From assembly GCF_028554725.1 (NCBI RefSeq), contig NC_071667.1, positions 72,276,001-72,340,000 of the forward strand: a stretch of 64,000 bases of DNA, given 5' to 3'. This stretch comes from Zeugodacus cucurbitae (Eukaryota; Arthropoda; Insecta; Diptera; Tephritidae). The notes under the pieces were generated by a model. That model saw only the letters and a program-made list of their open reading frames with translations. It was not told the origin of the DNA and did not search any database. Within the stretch, counting starts at the first letter, position 1. Each line of letters begins with the position of its first letter. This document shows, piece after piece, positions 12,925 through 26,300 of this stretch. Position numbers and translations under genes: made by a program.

Positions 12925-13108
12925 CATCGAAGAAAAGATTTCGAAACCAAAATACTTAGAGAACAATCCAGTTGAAGCTCCTATAATCTCAACAGATATT
13001 GTTCAAATACCGTTTATTACAACATGGAATGAAAATCAATTCGATGAAAACATTATTAAATATTTTAAAGATTTTAGGAAATTTCTTCTTCTGCAGCACA
13101 ACAACAAG
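12925..13108 (+). CDS. Candidate internal or terminal exon of an unrecognised gene
   Basis: A 61-codon frame with no stop is flanked by a pyrimidine-rich acceptor ending TTCTTTCAG at 12,924 and a plausible donor AAG|GTATAAG at 13,109. The frame enters in phase 2 and leaves in phase 0. The peptide contains KPKYLENNPVEAPII, PFITTWNENQFDENI and KYFKDFRKFLLLQHNNK: hydrophilic, Lys/Asn-rich, non-repetitive and protein-like in composition. The frame is open from 12,875 and has no ATG, so it cannot be a stand-alone ORF. If not spliced at 13,109 it ends at TAA 13,112-13,114, with AATAAA at 13,349-13,354, so a last exon is also possible. A MITE ends about 60 bp upstream. I recognise no family and see no partner exon; it may be a gene fragment or chance. 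Confidence 0.35.
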
Positions 13109-13114
13109 GTATAA

Positions 13115-16100
13115 GAAAAGTTTATGTAGTGTAGGGATATTTTTCAATACGTAAAATAAAAATGCCAAACCGAGAAATTGATATTACTTAAAAGGTGTCT
13201 TTGTCACTGATTTCTAATTAAGCTACCGATGATGTATTTGCCATTATCGTACTCTAAAATCTCTTGAAACTTCTAGTGTAATATTATTTTAAATTTGATA
13301 TGAACTATTTGAGGGTTTTTGGGGATTAGTTTATTAATAATAATCTTAAATAAATAAAATTTAATTACACTAAAACCACTTTATTTTATTCTATTTCATT
13401 TGCAAACATATCGTATATTATAAATTATACTCAATTATCATGTTAATGCCCAGTGAACAAAGTTTTTAAAGATCCCCCATTTTAATTTGCCGCAACTGTA
13501 CTTAATGTAGTTCGCTTTGTTACAATTTAATTTATTCCGCTATTACAATCTTACAATTAAATCCTTGAAATGACCGCAATCTCTAACAAATAATCTGCCT
13601 TCTAATATGAACGCAAATTAAGAATTCTGCAAAAGGCCAGACAATGTGGCCCCAACTGCCACAGAAAGCGAGCAGTGAGTAAAGTGGAAGAGGTGAATTT
13701 CCCCAGTGGATATACAGACATACCTACACCCCTATAAACATACATATAAGCTTAGACTTTTCCAAATACAAGCAAAAAATGTGCACGAAGTAGTCATTTC
13801 ATACATACTTATATGTAATGTATATGTAGACACTACGTGCGATTATCAGTTGCATATTAGTGGCCAACGACGAAAATAAAGCCATAAGCTATAATGGCCA
13901 ACTAAAAGGAATTAATAAAAATATAAAAATGTGCAAATAAACTCTATAAAAGAATTGTCTATGTGCGCATACATACACATTTACATACACACACATCTGT
14001 ATATAATTCGTGTTTGCCAATAGTAAATGCGCAATCGCTCTCGCTCGACTGCAGAGAAGCCGTTAGCAAAGCCTTGCAAAAACAAAACTCAACTTCAATG
14101 CATGTGTGTGCGTGTGTGTGTGTTCGCGAATAAAGTATGGCGGAGACACACTGGAGACCAATTAGGTTATGTGCGCCAAGCGCAAAGCATTAGTAAGCGC
14201 TGACGTCGACGACGGCGTCGACAACAACACGTACGCTTAACTGCTTGGCTGTGTGCTGGAATGCAACCGGCTGTAAAAAGGTGAATAGAAAGAAATATTA
14301 TAGGAGAAGACATAATACATATTGCTGGACATAATACATATTGCTTAACAGTTTCCGTTGCTGGCAAGCGCACTAAATTAAGCAGCGACGCGTTGCATTT
14401 AGCGTCTGGGAAAAATAGTTACCGACATGCGCTATGTTGAACGCGTTTAAGAAGAAACGTTAATGCAATTAGCGGTGCCAACGCATACATACAAACATAT
14501 CTACATTCTTACATACATACCTACATACATATATAGCAAATATATGCGATCCGTAGCGTTTATAAAAACTAAATAAATAAATAACTTTGTAAGCAAATAA
14601 GCCATCAAATGCAAAACAAATTGCCGTGTGACGCGCTCGCTGCAAAGAAAGAGATAGCTGGCTGCGCTGAGCGTTGTACAAGTTGGCAGTTGGCGCGTAT
14701 GTTGATAGAGCGGTTAAGTATGGCATGGCATTAAATAAAAATAATATGATAAATAGTAAATAAATATTTAACATTATTGTCTTAACTTACAACAAGGAAC
14801 ACTGTTGCATTTTTCTCAACACTGCAGCTGCTGTTCCGTTGCATGCCACGTTAATGCAATGAGTTATTTGCTAATGTTCTGTTGGGAAAGGTATAAACAC
14901 TAACAATACTTAATGCTTCTATATGAAAATTGTATTAGATTAAATGTGCCCCTGTGAGGAGTCTGTCAGTGGTGAGGTGAAAGTTGATAGCATAAAGTTC
15001 TTTTAAGTGAGTTAAAAAACTTGTCTGCATATAACAAAAAGACCATTTTAATTTTTAGAAAATAAATTTCTAAAATTTTTCTTCTTTTTAAATATTTTTA
15101 TATGCTATGTAGGTACTTATAATTTTTCAGATATTGTAACACAAAAAACTTAAAAAATAATAATTGTGACAATAACGAAAACACTTACTAAACGCTTAGA
15201 AATAAGTGCGTTATTATATTGAACAATTTTTTTCTCGGGATGTTAGGATAAATTACAAATGTTTTGCATAGGAATGGTATGCGAGTTATTTAATTTTTTA
15301 ATTCTTTAAAATTTTTATGTTATATCCGAGTTCTAGTTTAATAAAATATGTACGTAAATATATTTAATCAAACATCAAATTAGTTATTTTGTGTTTAAGT
15401 TTAGTTTCGAATCCTTCATAAAATGCAGTAGAAGTATGAGTTTGGTTATTATGAAACATTCTATAAATTTATTAAAAAAAATAAACTAATTAAATAATAA
15501 TTTTATTTATAAAAGTATGAATAAATAAAGCAATTAGTCATATTTTTGTTAGTCTAACTAGTTGTTGTTTCTCCATTTTTATTGTATAAATTAGGTGAAG
15601 AGTCAAGTTAATTACATTAAAAGCAATATCCATATGTTTTCTCAAATAAAAATTATATTTTTAGTTTTTAAAGAAATCCTTTTTTGCCCAAGACATACAT
15701 ATATTTGTAAGTATGTATGTACATCAAGAATATTCTCAGATCTGTGTTTAGTAGTGAAACTTGCCTTCTTTTCACACATACATAAATATCTTCCATTGCA
15801 GAATCTTATTCGCATCACATAATGCTTTTCATATAATCCATTTGCTTATCCAGTACTCAATAATTCACTAAAATGCATATTTTTATGAAATACAAGTATT
15901 TTGAGTAAACAAAATTGCATGCTAAATAAGTGTGAAATTCATATTCAATTTTATTAAAATTCTATTACCATTGTAAATATATAAAATAAAACCTTTTGGT
16001 TTTGAGCGCAACCATTACCATTTATATTACCCTTATTAGCTACCTCTATAATAGATATATGAAGCACAAATTTATGCCATTTACCACTTCCTGTAGGGTA

Positions 16101-17726
16101 TACATACATATTTATATATATATGTATGCACTTACTTATATATGTAATGTAAAAAAACAACCAAAAAACTACATTGCGGAGACAATAAATGCAATTAGAA
16201 GCAATCGACGCTTTTAAATGGCTGGGTGACAACATTTCTCCGCCTTTAGAGAGCATTGATGTAATGCAAAAAACAACACAAGCACTCAGTCAAGGCAAAG
16301 TAAAACAAACTCACCACAGCACACCACACTGGAAATTATTGACTACTTCCAGCGCTTAGCGCAGCTGAGTGAGCGCAACTAACGGATTGTATATGGAAAA
16401 TGTCGGTGTGTGTATGTGTAGAACTGAGTGAGTTGAAGTGCGACTGCATTTACGTGAGCACTGTGCAAGGGGCGGTAACCAGTGTGCACTTCCAATTGCC
16501 AGCCATCAACTGTAGTAAGTGAGTGAGTGAGTGCGCGACTCGAGTGGGGAATAATTGCATTTGGTTTTTTATATCTATGAATATCCAATAGATACACATA
16601 CCGTTGTTGAACAAAGTAAAAAAAAAATATGAAAAAGTCGGAAAAAACTTGAGAGTAGCCATGTATGCAATAAGTGTAAAAGAGCGCGTGAGACCGTCCA
16701 ATTAGTTAAAGGCGGCGGTTGTTAAGTGTGAAAAGAATAGCAAGAGCGCACTGTATTGTGAGAGCAATAAAAAATTACGAATTTTTTTTTTAATTTGTTT
16801 GACGAGTATTTGTTATGTTTGTTGTAAGTTTTATACCTATTATTTTATTGGGAAATTGTTTTAAAAAATTTTGATTTTTAAATTATTAAAAAGTATTTTA
16901 AAAAAATTTTAGTTCCTAGTTTTCACCAAAAAAAAATTATCTAAACTATTGCATAAATATTGAAATTTGTATATATTTTTTTAAATTAATTTATATTAAA
17001 ATTATTCGCTGAACTATTGCTGTTATACAACCCAATTGGTTCGATTTGTGTTTAACATTTTTATTTAGCTCTATTTCATCTATTATCTATTAATAATAAC
17101 AATTACAAATTAAAGTTATTCAAAAGTCAATTGTTTTTTAATTGAAGTTCGCATCTCGAAAATATAAGCAGCTTCACTAACCATTCTTCTGCCGCTCACC
17201 CATCGCTTTACTGCAATAGTCTAACACTTCTCTTGTTTTTGTTGTTGCGCACATAAACCAATTAGAAGCAATACACTCTTGCGCTCGAGTGCAAGTGTGG
17301 CGCTGAATACGAACATATCTGAAAAGCTATAGCCAACACGCTCGCACTTACAAATTAGTGCTAGCATTAATACTGGTTGTTGTTGTTGCTGCTACTGTTG
17401 TTGTTACTCTTATAGGTGGTAGTACATGCCTCAACGCTGTATTTCATTGAATGGTCGTTTCGACTCATATGACTGGCCAACAGCCTGCCTTCCACCCTCG
17501 TCGAAGGCTTGCATGAATGGCTGGCTGGCTGGTTGTCTGCTCACCTATTTGGAGACACACACACTCACAGCAGCGTTCAGTTGTACCACCGCATAGCAAA
17601 CCGGTCCGTTGTGTGTGAGTGTATGTTGATGTGTGTGTGCATATTGCGCGGAGCGACCACGTTCGCTCTGTTTCTACAAACGCCACCAGCCGCTCAGGCA
17701 CTTTGGTTTGTGAGTATTAAAATAAT
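13115..17726. other. Dr upstream region
   Basis: AT-rich DNA with GC-richer patches near 14,030-14,250, 16,320-16,560 and 17,440-17,700. It holds GT (14,105-14,123) and GTGA (16,516-16,532) runs. As the 4.6 kb before the predicted promoter it is likely to hold regulatory sequence, but I can point to no defined site. Confidence 0.55.
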
Positions 17727-17761
17727 TCAGTTGTAGACCAGTCGTGATCTCAAGCGGATGT
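17727..17761 (+). promoter_or_regulatory. Dr: Predicted Dr core promoter (Inr + DPE, TATA-less)
   Basis: TCAGTT at 17,727-17,732 matches the fly initiator TCAKTY exactly, placing +1 at the A (17,729). GGATGT at 17,756-17,761 falls exactly at +28 to +33 and matches the downstream promoter element RGWYVT at every position. No TATA box is seen around -30, as expected of DPE promoters, which are common in fly developmental regulators. The site is 763 nt upstream of the Dr ATG on the same strand. A match by chance within a few kb is possible, so it is a prediction from motif and spacing only. Confidence 0.6.
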
Positions 17762-18491
17762 GTTGTCCGTAGTAGTTCGTTCGTTTGTACACGCCGCACG
17801 CCAGCCATATGTTTTACCGATATACGCTAAAGGCAAAGTAAAAGCCAACGAATCGATTAAGCAGTGACAAATCGTTTGGTTAATAAGTGTATTGAAAACA
17901 ATTTTGAGAATATTTTTTCTTGTATATATGATAAGAAATAAGCAAAACGCCGGAATTGTGTTACAAATCAAAAATTAAAAATAAAATAATAATAAAGAGT
18001 AACACACACACACACCACAAAACAAACTGGTTTTAAAATCCTGACTACTGATGAATTGTGCAATTGTTTTTGTTGTTGTTACGTTAATGAGTACGCGCGC
18101 GCACGGTCGCATTAGTCATTAATTAAAAATTAATTAAAGCGCTTTAGTTGAAAGCTAACAAATTTGCGATCGAACAAAGGTGACAAGCCAATTTGAGCGT
18201 GAAAAAGCGAAAAACGAAAACAAGAAACCAAAATTGAAACAAATTGCAGTGAGCAACAAAAAAATAGATTGCAAAAAAGCACAGCAGTGTTGAACAGATT
18301 TAATTTTTAAACCCGTGTCTGAGACTGTAAAAATATGCACTGTTTAAAGTCAAGCAGCTGTGCACTGTGACATGTTTGCTGACTGCTTTTATAAAATATT
18401 ATAAAAAAAAATTATTATTATTTAAAAACTAATATTGTGCAAAATCAATAGAACAGCAGCGCCAAACAGATACTCGCCACCCCGCTGCCCC
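17729..18491 (+). other. Dr: Predicted Dr 5' UTR with six short upstream ORFs
   Basis: If transcription starts at 17,729 and the leader is unspliced, it is 763 nt long, A-rich, and contains six short closed upstream ORFs: 17,758-17,772, 17,809-17,841, 17,928-17,978, 18,051-18,122, 18,335-18,370 and 18,372-18,404. All end before the main ATG and none overlaps it. Such leaders usually lower or gate translation. The context of the main ATG (CCCC before it) is weak; a second in-frame ATG at codon 9 could be used by leaky scanning. Confidence 0.5.
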
Positions 18492-19875
18492 ATGTTAAAG
18501 CTGTCATCCACAGGAATGACTGTCACTGGTTTACGCACAAGCATGACAAGCCCGACGGTACCGCCGCAAACAGCGTCCGCCGCCATCACCACCACCATGA
18601 CAATGACCAGCCCCAGCACGCTGGTGGTCAGTCCCGCACATTTAATTGGCGGTAACAACAACAACAGTAATAACATCAGTCCAAATACAAATCTCAATCG
18701 TAGCGGCAGTAATAGCAGTCCAACATCACCTTCCACACTCCTCTTAACGCATCAGCAACAACAAACGTTGCAGCAACAATTGCTGCCGCTCCATACCCAG
18801 TCAACGCATAGTCATCCGCATCAATTGAATAAGACCAGCTCACGTTTGAGTAATTTCAGCGTCGCCTCACTGTTGGCCGATACACGACCAGCCGCAAATC
18901 TATCGCCAACACGCACCCACAGCGCGGACGCCATGCAAATGGAGCCGCGCAATTTGTCCAGCCACACACCAGCCGTCACGTTGTCACCTGTTTCACCGGC
19001 AGGCTCCTCACCCGCCTCACCCAATGCCGCACACAGCGCGCAACCGTTAGCGCCACATGCCGCCAACCATCCGCCACAGCATCAGCATCCACACGCGCAC
19101 TTTCATTCCGCCGCCGTTGCACATCATGCACATCTCTTACATGCCGCAGCAGCCGCACACGCGCAACAACAGCACGCCGCCGCTGTGGCGGCCGCAGCAG
19201 CAGCACAACAAGCTGCCGTTGCGGCAGCGGCTAACAGTGGCGCGGCGCCACATTTGCACGCCGCAACGGCACATTTGCGCCACACGTTGAGTAGCAGTTC
19301 AGCGGAAGCGCCCACAAATCTAGTTACCACAGAAGGTGGCAGCAGCAATGCGCAACATCAAGCAGCTGCGGCGCGCCTTGGTTCACCCGCCGGCCACATG
19401 AGCGGTCCCAGCGCGGACACATCCTCCTCCTCATCTGCCACTGCAGCGTTGCTGGCGAAACATGAACGTCACTCGCCCATCGGCAGCTCGGTGGATTCAG
19501 AGTTGGAGTATGATGATGATTACAATGAGCACGAGCACGATGGTGAGCATGAACATGATGAAGAGGAAGACTCGATAGTGGATATTGAAGATATGAATGC
19601 GGATGATTCGCCGCGCTCGACACCGGACGGCATGGATAGCAGTAAATCGCCCGAAACACTTAGCGGTCATATGCCCAACTCACCGCATTTGCTCTCACCA
19701 GCAGCACTAGCGGCCTCAGGTCATGTACCCATCCGGCCGACACCTTTCAGCGCGCTCGCTGCAGCCGCGGTGGCGTGGGGTGGCATCGGCGGTGGTGTAC
19801 CATGGCCGGGTGCGCGTCAAATGCCACCATTCGGGCCACCGGGCCTCTTTCCAGGACAAGGATTCGGCGGAGGTG
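18492..19875 (+). CDS. Dr: Drop / muscle segment homeobox (Msx orthologue), coding exon 1
   Basis: This exon encodes residues 1-461 plus the first base of codon 462 of a 573-residue Msx-class homeodomain protein, a nuclear transcription factor that mostly represses. The start is the first in-frame ATG (18,492); an in-frame TAA lies upstream at 18,423-18,425. Visible parts are an Asn-rich stretch (55-60), a Gln-rich stretch (88-97), an eh1-type motif FSVASLLAD at 122-130 (the Groucho-binding motif of this family), a His/Ala-rich region with alanine runs (about 190-262), an acidic Asp/Glu/His region (335-372) and a Gly/Pro/Trp segment rich in small residues (415-461). The exon ends at GTG|GTAAGT, a strong donor (intron from 19,876), phase 1. 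The homeodomain lies 21.7 kb downstream in exon 2. Assignment to Dr rests mainly on exon 2; the eh1 motif and unbroken phase support the join. Confidence 0.93.
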
Positions 19876-20149
19876 GTAAGTGGAGATTCTTTCTTTATAC
19901 TTCTATTATTTAATTAGTACATAAAGTTAGTGAAGTGGGAGAATTGTTTGGTTGTGAAAAGCCGTCGGGTGGGCGAAACTCCATATAGAAATGTTTGTTA
20001 AAGAAATGTGTTATAAAATGAAAAAATTTAGAATTAAATTTCAAAAGCTCAGTACGCTTTATGAAAATATAAAATTAGAATTGCTTATTTCGTATCAAAA
20101 ACCGACTGATTAGAATATATATGACAATAATTTTTTTTAAAAGCAATAT

Positions 20150-20318
20150 GAAGGAACTTAAGGTACAAAAGTTCAATCTGAGCTTTCACTATTATTTCAA
20201 TCTACCACACAAAAATAAATTAGACCCTCTACAAATGTTGAATAGCTATAACAAGGTTCCTAAGGAACATAAATTCAACCTGAGCTTTCACTATTAATTC
20301 TCTCTATAATACAAAAAA
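20150..20318. repeat. Diverged ~102-bp tandem duplication in Dr intron 1
   Basis: TGAGCTTTCACTATTA is present at 20,179-20,194 and 20,281-20,296. Flanking words (TAAGGTACAAAAGTTCAA versus TAAGGAACATAAATTCAA) also align, showing two diverged tandem units near the 5' end of the intron. Confidence 0.55.
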
Positions 20319-23300
20319 TATAAAAACTTCTTTTATTGGCTCAAAATCAAAATATTAAATCTCCATAACAACTATATCCCACAATTTAAATTTCAAAATT
20401 GCTTTAAAAAGCTTCAAATACTTCCCAAACCATTAGAGGCTCTAATTTATAAACCTCCCATTCAATTTGCCAGCAATTGAGTTACTTCATTTACAATTAC
20501 TAACGCACCCATTAGTTACGAATTTCCTTAGTCCCAAACGGGAAAAGAAGAAAAAACAACAACAACAACAATGGTAAAACAAAAACTACAGAAATTTAAA
20601 CAAAAATTTTAATGAATTCCGCAAATTCCGCCGCAGCTAACCCCGACAGAAGTGAGCCAACGAGCGCTTCATTGACTCATTAAAAATTATTTGACAATTT
20701 TATTCTTTCATTCCATTTATTTACTTTTATTTTTGTTGTTGTTGGTTTTTATTTTATACACATTCAAATGCGAAAAGCTAAAAATAAAGCGCGCTACTGC
20801 TGTCGCCATTAAAGACACATCGCAGATGAGCAAATGTACACTGTGTCTGTCTATGTGTGTGTTTGCGGGCAGTAAGTAGCCAGTAAAACAAAACCTATTA
20901 ACAATAATAACAACAATAACAAAGCAAAAGCACCATTAGCTCAAACGACAGCGGGAAGAGCAGCAGCCAAAAAGCACTCAAGCACGCACTCACACATATA
21001 CACACTAGCATATATGTAGATATACTGTAATTGGATAAGCAATATGTACTGTGCGGTTGGCTGGTTGATTGGGCGGCTAGCTGGCCATTTGGACACTTAT
21101 TGTGCGACTCCTCCGGTTGGTTGTTGTTGTCAATGCTGATTTTCGGTTAACCATTTGCTCTTGCTACGCGGCAAACAATTACAATTCATTGTTTTTCAAC
21201 GTTTGCGTTTGTTTTATTATTGTTGTTGTTTTACATTTTTTATCTGAAATGTCTGCAATATCAATTGGACTGCGCGCAGCAGAATGGTCGCAAACGAGCA
21301 ATTGTGTGCGGCTGATTGGAGTTAATATGCAATTATGCGATGGGGGCAGCACAACAACAACAACCACAACAATAACAAGCGAAATACCACAAAAATAATA
21401 AAAACAAACTTTTTTCAGTAAATGCTTTCCGCTTCTGCTTGCCTCCAGCAATTGCTGCGTTGCCGCGCCCAGTCAAAATGCGTGCAATTATCATATTAAA
21501 TGCAATAAAAAGTCCATTTGGGCGCTGTCACACAAGCAAACTGCTAATAAATAATCGGATAGATAAATATGTAGAGCTATTTGCTGCAACAAAAATCTGG
21601 CTGATTGGCGCGTCGGCATAGCCACGCTCTTCCGGTAGTCTATTAAGCGCGCGACATATTAATGCTAAAGTAAATATAATACACAAAAAAATATTTTTTT
21701 TTTCATCCTAAAGCTGTAACTGTAAGTGATACTTCTGCCACATTGCAACTTTTCAGCCGTTTTTGTTACATAAACGCGCTTTGATGCTTATCTTGCCACA
21801 CACTTAATGCACAATTCACACTATTTTTGTGCAACAATTTTCGCAATGTATTGAATTTGCATATTCTTAAATAAATATACTTTCATATATGCAAAAATTC
21901 TATATACATAGCTAAAACGATGTGGCAACCTTTCTCCCGCCAACTTGCCTGCCTTTTATTACCTCTACTACCACTTTTGAATACTCTAGTGCGCCTATTT
22001 TCAAGTTTATAAACAATATTTGTGCCTTGCATTTAACTAACTAACTAACTGTGGTTCAAGCAACTTACTTGCAACAGCGCTTGTCCAACCACAGCGTTGC
22101 ATTTTTGCCAGAAAAACAGAAAAACTTTAATTGTATGCAAGCAGCCACTCACTAGGGACAAAAAGGCGCTGACGCTCACACGCGTTTTTGTTGCACCCAA
22201 CACTTTGTCAACGATGCGGCAAAGCGCGCGATACAAGCGCATTTGTGTGGCACCTTTCCAACGAACGGACGAACCCTTTTGAGTGACAAGCAAACGTTTT
22301 GTGGCAGCCAGTAAAAGTAACAAAAGTCAAAGTACCAAGTCCACTAGAAGTCCAAGTCCAAGTCCGAGTTAAAGAGACAGCTACTGTTTCAATGTAGAAA
22401 AACGTGTGTATTTAGACTCTGTATATGTGTGTGCGTTTACCTTTTTTTCATTTGTGAAAGTCCAATTGCAGCATAGACAATTGCCACAACTGCTAAATAA
22501 GCGTGGAAATACTCATGTCTATTGTTGTTGTGCATATGTATGAGTTCATTTCACCTTTTCAACGATGGCATACAATATGCATGAAGTTCTTCTTTATATA
22601 GTTGGATATGTATGTTTGTTGTTGTTGTAATGCATAATTTTGTACCTTCTGGTCTAAGCAACTGTGTCCACACACTGTGCAACATAATTTTATTGTATTT
22701 ATTTACTATGCACTGTAGTGAATTTTGTCTAATGACCAGCAGAAGCAGGAGCACCGACTGATGAAGTCTTTAAATTACTGCTATTCTTAAATTTATGGAG
22801 TTGCAGTGATTTTTGTTGTATTTTATTTGCATGTGATTTTGAATATTTGTATGAGAATTATTTCAGTATTTATATGTATAATGAAATCTCATTCGGTTGA
22901 GATCCAAATTGAACATAATCAAGGATTTCAAAATTCTAAAAAAATTTTCCAAAATAACGTTTCCCTACAGTTCCGACAAAATCGAGATATCCAACAAATT
23001 AAAAAACAAAATATTTTTAAAAAATTTCGGAATTAACAACTGTCTTTAAAATTCGTACCAATAAAATATTTGTATTAAAAAAAATTATTAGAGCTCCTCA
23101 ATCAAATTGTTTCTCCTTCAGCGACGGCACTTTCTTTCATCCCTGACCCCAGGGACGATTTAGTGTCACATTAAATTGTAATTGGACTTTTGGCCACGTA
23201 CCAACGAGTACAAAAGCGGCAATAAGTTCATCAATGCTGACAGCAACAACAAAAACAACAACAGCAGTGGCAGCGGGAGTGCAGCCAAAAGGACAGCAGT

Positions 23301-26300
23301 CAGAATGAATACATGCAAATTTTTATAAAAAAAAAATATTTTTGCAGGTAATTTAGTTGCTGACATTGGCAATGCAACTAATTCCGATGAAAATGGATTT
23401 TTCAACAAATTTGAATGCCAGCGCGAAGCTGAAGCGAACAGGTGCACTGTCGCAAGGGCACATAAGGTTGACCAACCAAGCGCAAGCACACATATAGACA
23501 AACAACAGTTATAAAAAGTGCAGCAAATCAGCAGCTTGTCAACTTTTTCTACCTTAGCGCATCGCCACTTGAAGTGTTCGATACTCCTCTATATGTATGT
23601 ATGTGTGCCGCTACCGTTACGACATGTACGATGTGGCACTGCCACTTATCCAACATTTATCCATTTGTTTTGTGTGTGATGTGTTGTTCTTTGCTATTTG
23701 TGCTGTTTGCGCTGCGGCTGGATTATTGTCAGCGCTGCAGGTTGCCATACAACTGAAGTGCCGCCGCCGCTTTTGCCGAGCTGTCACCGCCAGCTACATA
23801 CATACAGATATGCGTCCTTTGTGTGCTATGCACAAGTGTGAGGTACTTAGAACCTCGGCAGGTCTCACAATGCAACACACACATACTCACCCGCTCGATA
23901 GGGCCAATTGGTCATAGCCGATAGTTGTTGTTTTTGTTGTTGTGAGTTGGCAGTGGCTTGCATAGCTGCAAGTTAGGCTCACTGCCACATGTCAGATTGC
24001 CACTTCAGATAATGCGAGAAGATTATAGCCGCATTGCAGCCGAGTAGGCGCACGCTGTGGCAAATGTCGTAATTTGGCTACTGACTGTCACTGCGCCGGC
24101 CGTTACCATACAGGTAGCGTTGATGTGTGACAAGTGGTTGGCGGCCGTCGGCAGCTAGTCGCTACTGTCTTCGGCAAGGAAAAAATGAAAATGTCGCGCT
24201 TATCTTCAAATGTGTTACACTTAATTTAGTCAAATTAAATGATACACTTTGTAGTCATTTAACGTATCTATTATTACATACTTGTACAAGCGCTGTTTGA
24301 GGAATGAGTGCTCGCCACGTTGCTACTACTGACCACACACATGCACTTGTTGAGATCTATAATACTCCCTCACACAGCCACGAATCGCAGATAATACTAC
24401 AATAAAAGCAACAAAATTACAACTACAAGTTAAGACATCAATGGCATTTAGCTCCACCAGATGAAAAAAAAAACTACACAAAATATTCGTGTTTTTCAGC
24501 TGATGAGGCCATAAAAAAGTGTCGCATTTAAAGGCGAGGAGACAAAGCAGCGTTGTTCCAATAAAAAAAAGTAAACTGTAAAGGTCTAAATGACAATGTG
24601 ACAAATGAAATAAAAAAACAGCAGCAGTTCAGTCGACAACAACACGAACAACTACTGCTGCTACTATAAAGCGCACTACAATTATGCCCCCGCGCCTGTT
24701 GGTAATTAAATATTTTCAGCTGGAAATTTTTTCGTAAATAAGCCAAGTTAATTGGGCGCTGCATTGCAAGGCAATGCGCCGAAAAAATGTTAATTTTAAA
24801 TAATAATGGAGAGAAAATAATGCGCGCAAAAGGTGCAAGCCGTTAAAGCTGTATGTGGCAATGGAGGTTTACTTGAAAAAAGCTTACTGCATAAAAACGG
24901 CTAAAAATAACGGTATTATTGCACATTTTATGAAGGAAAACATTTTTTTAATTGTATTATTGTGTGGTTCTGCTTAAAATTTTACACGGTCAACAAATTT
25001 AAAATTTAACAAAAATTATTGAAAAAAAAACATTATTGACAAAATGAAAGTAGTTTTTTTAATAGTTTTTCTTCATTAAACCATTTCTTTACAAGTATTA
25101 GTCTCATAAAAAATATTATGAAATTAAATTTTTTTTATTTAATTTGTCTTAAGTCATGAGAATTATGATTTTTGAATAAAAAATTTCACTTCTCTTTTTT
25201 ATGTTTTTTATTATTTTAAAATTAACAAAAAAATATTTTAGGAAATTGAATTTCATGAAATTATAATTTATTTATGTAAATTATAATAATTTCCATTCGA
25301 TATTCAATAGGTATTCACTTTTCGTATTAATAATTTAATATTTCGCTTTACTTTTCTTATAACTCCACCCTGGCATTTCAGGCTGTCTATCTACTACAAT
25401 CCATAGGATCCATAGAACATCATACAATTATTTAAGCATTAAAAAATTAGTAAGAACACATAGCAACACTAGCAGAACGAAAAATTTCCAAAGAAATTCT
25501 GCAAACACACCTCTTTGCAAGATTTTCAAAAATTTTCACGTGAAAAATTAGCTGCACCACCTTTTTGTATAACTCTTTGCTGACTAAGAAATTCAATTAA
25601 TTTAATGCAAATGTGCACACGCAGTGAATAAACATACATACATATGTAAATACAACTCTGAGTAAATATATTTACATATATTTAAACTTACAAGTAAATT
25701 GCATTTCGATGCGTTCAAATGCATTTGAGCATGTAATTTTATATGTAGATATGTATGTATAAATTTGTTTTTGCTTGCATGCACATTTATTTGCCTTGTC
25801 GGCGCACCCGCATTTTTCGCCAAGCGCAAAGGTTAAGTAAATATCTTAAATCAAATTAGCCAAAGTACGAATTGCCTGCAATGCAAATTATGCGAAAGAG
25901 TGGCCGCTCCAGCCAGGCATATAGTTATGCCGAGAACACAAATGCAATGCAATGCACTCACTCAATCAGACATACATACATATGTTTTGTATATTATATT
26001 ATATAAGTGAGCGGCATTAACGCTTATGTGTATTTGGGCGGCGATAGCAACGACCTAGCGGTGCATTTGAACACGCATGGACACACACATACATACATAC
26101 TTACATATACAGTGCGCTACAAAGTTGACTAACCCCCCTTTAAGCAACAACAAATAGCACTTTACCCCTTTTTTTGCTGCTGTTGTTGTTGTTGCCGCGC
26201 GCTTAGTTGGTATGCAAATGGATGTAAGCGACTAATATGGTCTTATATGCTGATTTAATGCAAATAAATTTTATTTGGCACAACATTTTTCTTCATAAAG

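Noticed and set aside
18435..18491. Upstream in-frame extension of the Dr reading frame beginning at TTG (19 extra residues)
   Set aside because: It starts at a non-ATG codon with no sign of use; the first ATG is at 18,492.
18422..19659. Antisense and other-frame open frames across Dr exon 1
   Set aside because: They are shadows of the GC-richer, repeat-coded Dr exon 1.
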